This document shows, one piece after another, positions 50,527 to 53,646 of a DNA stretch of 53,646 bases. The DNA is taken from assembly GCF_019145475.1 (NCBI RefSeq), contig NZ_JAHTKI010000038.1:1-53646 (forward strand). The letters run 5' to 3'. Source of the stretch: Pseudomonas botevensis (GTDB lineage: Bacteria > Pseudomonadota > Gammaproteobacteria > Pseudomonadales > Pseudomonadaceae). Made by a program: the position numbers and the translations under genes. Position 1 is the first letter of the stretch, and each line of letters begins with the position of its first letter. A model generated the notes under the pieces. It had not been told where the DNA came from, searched no databases, and worked only from the letters and a program-made list of their open reading frames with translations.

Positions 50527-51241
50527 GGATGCCATTCAGGCGCGGGTAAGGGATTTTCAGTTCGACGTGGCCCAGCGCATAAGGCGCGATGGTGCTCACG
50601 TCGTACTTGAGGATCACGCCGCCGTAGGTCAGCGCCACGTGCGGGGTTTTCTTGAACGGCCAGTTCGCCACGAACTCCGCTTCCTGATCGAGCTTGGTGC
50701 TGATCAGCCAGCTGTTGTGAGCCACTTGCCCGGCCTTCCAGAACGCGTCTTCCTGGCCCGGCAGCAACATGTCCGCCAGGGTCAGCACCTTGTGCTGCTG
50801 ACGCGAATAGTTGATGAAGCCGCGACCCGGTGTGCCATGGGCGCCACCGGTGTCGAGGTAGCTCGACACCTCGACGATCACCAGTCCGTCATGCTGCTCG
50901 CGTACCTTGGCCTGCAAATAGCTGCTGTTGCGCGGGCCGGCGGTGCGCAGGAACTGCTCGCGATAGGCCGCCAGAGTCGGCGCTACCGGGTCGCTGGCTT
51001 CGGTGCGGGTCATTTGCAGCAGGCGTTTTTCGATGATGCCGTCCAGCGCCGGTTCTGCCGGGAAATGCACGGTGTCGATGTTCACCAGCGGGCAGTCAGG
51101 GTTGGAGCAGCCGGGTTTCAGTTGTTCCGAAGCATCGCGGGTGGTTTCCAGCGGCGTGCGGTAATTGGGCTGGAACAGGCTGGCGCAGGCGCCCAGGGTC
51201 AGGGCGATGGCGGCCACGGAGGCGATTTTGAAAAGCGACAT
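50495..51241 (-). CDS. Lipoprotein of the RsiV/DUF3298 type
   Basis: A 248-residue predicted lipoprotein: start ATG 51241 (MSLFKIASVAAIALTLGACASLF) after AAAGGA, with lipobox LGAC and mature N-terminal Cys near 19. The C-terminal region (about 120-245) carries a DUF3298/DUF4163 (RsiV-like) pattern: VSSYLDTGGAHGTPGRGFINY, then LTLADMLLPG and VALTYGGVILKYDVSTIAPYALG. Some RsiV-type domains bind lysozyme, but that is not shown here. It corresponds to PA4972. Its 3' end overlaps the converging cytX by about 32 bases. Confidence 0.85.
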   Translation of the reverse strand: MSLFKIASVAAIALTLGACASLFQPNYRTPLETTRDASEQLKPGCSNPDCPLVNIDTVHFPAEPALDGIIEKRLLQMTRTEASDPVAPTLAAYREQFLRTAGPRNSSYLQAKVREQHDGLVIVEVSSYLDTGGAHGTPGRGFINYSRQQHKVLTLADMLLPGQEDAFWKAGQVAHNSWLISTKLDQEAEFVANWPFKKTPHVALTYGGVILKYDVSTIAPYALGHVELKIPYPRLNGILKPELFPGRN

Positions 51242-51467
51242 GGGCGTCCTTTCTGAAGCAGGGGAAGGCAAAAAGTTACCGCTTCGACTCTCAACGAAGC
51301 AGTCAGTTCGCCACTAAGCTAATTAGAGTGGGTTTCGCCTCCACCGTCCATCCCGCAGACGGTAAAGGGGCTGCATCAAACGGCGCGGGCGCGTTAGGAT
51401 GCGCGAAATCGAGGTCGCAAGTCACAAAAGGCACCTCGTAACGGATTTGCAGTAGACGAGGATGCTC

Positions 51468-52085
51468 ATGACTGATTTTGCCAATGCCACGCCGACCGCC
51501 ATCGATATCGTGCGTCGCGAAAATTGCTACAAGGGCTTCTACAAGCTCGACCGGGTGAACCTGCGCCATGAATTGTTCGCCGGTGGCATGAGCCGCGAAA
51601 TCAACCGTGAAGTGTTCGTGCGTCACGACGCCGTGTGCATGCTGCCCTACGATCCGCAGCGCGATGAAGTGGTGCTGATCGAGCAGTTTCGCGTCGGCGC
51701 CATGGGCAAGACCGACAATCCGTGGCTGGTGGAACTGGTCGCTGGTCTGATCGACAAGGATGAACAGCCGGAAGAAGTTGCTCACCGCGAAGCGCAGGAG
51801 GAAGCTGGACTGGACATCAAGGCCCTGTGGCCGATGACCAAATATTTCCCGTCGCCGGGCGGCAGCAACGAGTTCGTGCATCTGTATCTGGGGCGTTGCG
51901 AGACAACCGGCGTCGGCGGCCTGTATGGGCTGGAGGAAGAAGCAGAAGATATCCGCGTCACGGTCTGGGCTTTTGAAGATGCTCTGCAGGCCGTACGCGA
52001 CGGACGGATTGCCAATGCGGCGAGCATCATCGCCTTGCAGTGGCTGGCGCTCAATCGCGCCGAAGTGAGGGGGCTATGGTCGTAA
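51468..52085 (+). CDS. nudF: ADP-ribose pyrophosphatase NudF
   Basis: A 205-residue Nudix hydrolase that cleaves ADP-ribose to AMP and ribose 5-phosphate. The Nudix box is complete: it begins GLIDKDEQPEE (about 88) and ends REAQEEAGL (about 103-111), with the REUxEE core intact. KYFPSPGGSNE (about 125-135) is the ADP-ribose-specific segment. I choose ATG 51468, six bases after GAGG (51458-51461), instead of ATG 51462 next to that site. It starts the nudF-DUF1249-cpdA cluster, whose genes lie close together. Confidence 0.95.
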   Translation: MTDFANATPTAIDIVRRENCYKGFYKLDRVNLRHELFAGGMSREINREVFVRHDAVCMLPYDPQRDEVVLIEQFRVGAMGKTDNPWLVELVAGLIDKDEQPEEVAHREAQEEAGLDIKALWPMTKYFPSPGGSNEFVHLYLGRCETTGVGGLYGLEEEAEDIRVTVWAFEDALQAVRDGRIANAASIIALQWLALNRAEVRGLWS

Positions 52086-52528
52086 ACAAGTTGCGCGATC
52101 GCTACCGGGTCGACCTCGTGGGGCTGCAAGCTGCCTGCGAGGCCAACTATGCGCGCCTGATGCGACTGCTGCCGGACATGCGCAACGATCCCGAGGCGCG
52201 GCGCATCGCCGTGACCCAGGGCGAGCAGATGCTCGGCGTGCTGGCCCTCGAAGTGCTGCAGACCTGCCCGTACACCACCACCCTGCAGGTGCGTCAGGAA
52301 CACAGCCTGCCGTGGTTGCCGGTGCCGCAACTGGAAGTGCAGGTCTATCACGATGCGCGCATGGCCGAAGTGATCAGCGCCGAACATGCGCGGCGCTTTC
52401 GCGGCATCTATCCTTACCCGAACGCGGCCATGCATCAGCCCGATGAAAAGGCCCAGCTCAATCTGTTCCTGGGGGAATGGCTGAGCCATTGCCTGGCCTG
52501 CGGTCACGAGTACGCGGTGGTTCGATAA
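52076..52528 (+). CDS. DUF1249 protein (YqiB-like)
   Basis: A 150-residue cytoplasmic protein of the DUF1249 family, conserved between nudF and cpdA in many gamma-proteobacteria including E. coli (yqiB). Typical features are YRVDLVGLQAACEANYARLMRLLPDM (about 9-34) and VQVYHDARMAEVI (about 89-101), ending HCLACGHEY. The start ATG 52076 follows GAGGGGG and lies inside the nudF end (overlap 10 bases), showing coupling. Function unknown. Confidence 0.9.
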   Translation: MVVNKLRDRYRVDLVGLQAACEANYARLMRLLPDMRNDPEARRIAVTQGEQMLGVLALEVLQTCPYTTTLQVRQEHSLPWLPVPQLEVQVYHDARMAEVISAEHARRFRGIYPYPNAAMHQPDEKAQLNLFLGEWLSHCLACGHEYAVVR

Positions 52529-52637
52529 CCGCCGCAAGTTGTGAACTGCGTCCGGTTCACCGGTTTCCTCTTTGAACAATCCCCCAGCATAATTGCGCCA
52601 CCTATCCGATCCCGCGATTCAGCCCTGGGAGAACGCC

Positions 52638-53453
52638 TTGCCGAGCGTATCGACTCTGACCACCGCCGACGCGGCGTTGCTGGTGCAAATCTCCGACAGT
52701 CATTTGTTCGCCGAAGCGGACGGCACGCTGCTGGGCATGAACACCCGCGAGAGCCTGCAAAAGGTCATCGAACTGGTGCTCGAACAGCAGCCGAAGATCG
52801 ATCTGGTGGTTGCCTCCGGGGATTTGTCCCAGGACGGCACGCTGGAGTCGTATCAACAGTTTCGCCGCCTGACCGCGCAGCTCGCTGCGCCGGCGCGCTG
52901 GATTCCCGGCAACCACGACGAGCCGCAGATCATGGCCGAAGCAGCCGTGCAAAGTGCGTTGCTCGAGTCGGTGGTCGACATCGGCAACTGGCGGGTGACC
53001 CTGCTGGATTCGGCGGTGCCGGGTTCGGTGCCGGGGTATTTGCAGGACGATCAGTTGCAGTTGCTGGCGCGTGCGTTGAGCGAGGCGCCGCAGCGGCATC
53101 ATCTGGTGTGCTTCCATCATCATCCGGTGTCGATCGGGTGTGCCTGGATGGAGCCGATCGGGTTGCGTAATCCTGAGGCGTTTTTCGAGGTGCTGGATCG
53201 GTTTCCTCAGGTGCGTGCGGTGTTGTGGGGGCATGTGCATCAGGAGATTGATCGGGAGCGAAATGGCGTGCGGTTGATTGCTTCGCCTTCGACTTGTATT
53301 CAGTTCGAGCCGGGGAGTGGGGATTTCAAGGTCGGGGAGCAGGCGCCGGGGTATCGGTGGTTGCGGTTGTTGCCTGACGGGCGGCTGGAGACTGGGGTGG
53401 AGCGGGTTACCGGGTTTGAGTTCACGGTTGATTATGGGTCTGATGGGTACTAG
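52638..53453 (+). CDS. cpdA: 3',5'-cyclic-AMP phosphodiesterase CpdA
   Basis: CpdA is a class III metallophosphodiesterase that hydrolyses cAMP and so limits CRP/Vfr signalling. The 271-residue protein keeps the calcineurin-like metal motifs: QISDSHLF (about 16-23), SGDLSQDG (about 60-67), GNHDEP (about 90-95), FHHHPV (about 158-163) and WGHVHQEID (about 195-203). I choose TTG 52638 with GGGAG six bases upstream (52627-52631); the longer frame from 52593 has no such site. Third codon positions in the last third turn clearly T/G-rich, unlike the rest of the window. Confidence 0.93.
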   Translation: MPSVSTLTTADAALLVQISDSHLFAEADGTLLGMNTRESLQKVIELVLEQQPKIDLVVASGDLSQDGTLESYQQFRRLTAQLAAPARWIPGNHDEPQIMAEAAVQSALLESVVDIGNWRVTLLDSAVPGSVPGYLQDDQLQLLARALSEAPQRHHLVCFHHHPVSIGCAWMEPIGLRNPEAFFEVLDRFPQVRAVLWGHVHQEIDRERNGVRLIASPSTCIQFEPGSGDFKVGEQAPGYRWLRLLPDGRLETGVERVTGFEFTVDYGSDGY

Positions 53454-53646
53454 GTTGATCGGACTACCGGGTACATATCCGTTGCTGCGGTAACGGCTGC
53501 TTTCGGTTCCGCCCTGACGGTCGGGTCACTTTTGGCAAACGCCCCAAAAGTAACCAAAAAGTCTTGCCCCAACGTTCGGCCCCTCGCCTGGGCTCGGGGT
53601 TCCTTCGTTGCGGGATCCATCCGGGGGCATCGCCTACGGTTTGCTT
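53454..53646. repeat. Non-coding 3' region with a probable genus-wide repeat
   Basis: No gene is seen. A hairpin CCGTTGC/GTAACGG (53479-53496, loop TGCG) lies 26 bases after cpdA. Further on, ACTTTTGG and CCAAAAGT (about 53529-53552) bracket a short loop, in a sequence I associate with a repeated Pseudomonas intergenic element. In PAO1 the next gene would be an esterase and then parE; neither starts here. Confidence 0.5.

Overview
The window is a GC-rich chromosomal segment of a Pseudomonas, most likely of the P. fluorescens lineage. This rests on gene content and order (aceEF, glnE, waaF-waaC-waaG-waaP, msbA, hldE, waaA, thiC, nudF, cpdA, in an arrangement resembling the PA5020-PA4969 region of P. 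aeruginosa PAO1 as I remember it), strong use of C/G-ending codons, and short inverted repeats typical of Pseudomonas intergenic DNA. No tRNA, rRNA, CRISPR array, integrase or insertion sequence was found. It is core genome with a few accessory insertions.

Layout. (1) 1-6742: start of a minus-strand gene at the left edge, three palindromic operator-like sites, rlmJ, then on the minus strand msrA, dipA (c-di-GMP phosphodiesterase) and a PhoD-type metallophosphatase. (2) 6743-14693: aceE-aceF (minus) and glnE (plus), divergent around a 383-bp control region with two matched GntR-type palindromes. (3) 14745-21704: a tightly packed LPS inner-core operon waaF-waaC-waaG-waaP followed by three more kinase-fold proteins. 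(4) 21828-22931: an apparent insertion of a small lipoprotein and a DUF3800 gene that looks frameshifted at its 3' end. (5) 23212-31427: a second core/O-chain unit: carbamoyltransferase (wapO-like), GT4 (wapH-like), Mig-14-like, dnpA-like deacetylase, DUF6625 glycosyltransferase-like protein, ssg-like GT4, wapR-like GT2. (6) 31446-34525, minus: O-antigen ligase fused to a kinase-like domain, and an acyltransferase-3. (7) 34680-39485: msbA, a sulfotransferase plus free-standing APS kinase pair, and hldE. (8) 39530-42949: minus-strand Nudix-like protein, aldo/keto reductase, FAD oxidoreductase and SMR transporter. (9) 43051-46734: LysR regulator, waaA, and convergent tolC. (10) 46907-53453: thiC with its promoter and TPP riboswitch, cytX, an RsiV-like lipoprotein (minus), nudF, a DUF1249 gene and cpdA, ending in a non-coding probable repeat.

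How it fits together: most genes between 14745 and 45239 build, decorate or export lipopolysaccharide. hldE makes ADP-heptose, waaA adds Kdo, waaF/C add heptoses, waaP and relatives phosphorylate them, wapO-like carbamoylates heptose, the glycosyltransferases extend the outer core, msbA flips lipid A-core and the ligase joins O-antigen. The most unusual elements are the sulfotransferase/APS-kinase pair (possible surface-glycan sulfation), the ligase fused to a kinase-like domain whose catalytic Asp is Ser, a WapQ-like kinase whose catalytic Asp is Cys, the triple palindrome before rlmJ, and the DUF3800 frameshift. I see no clear new defence or mobile system.
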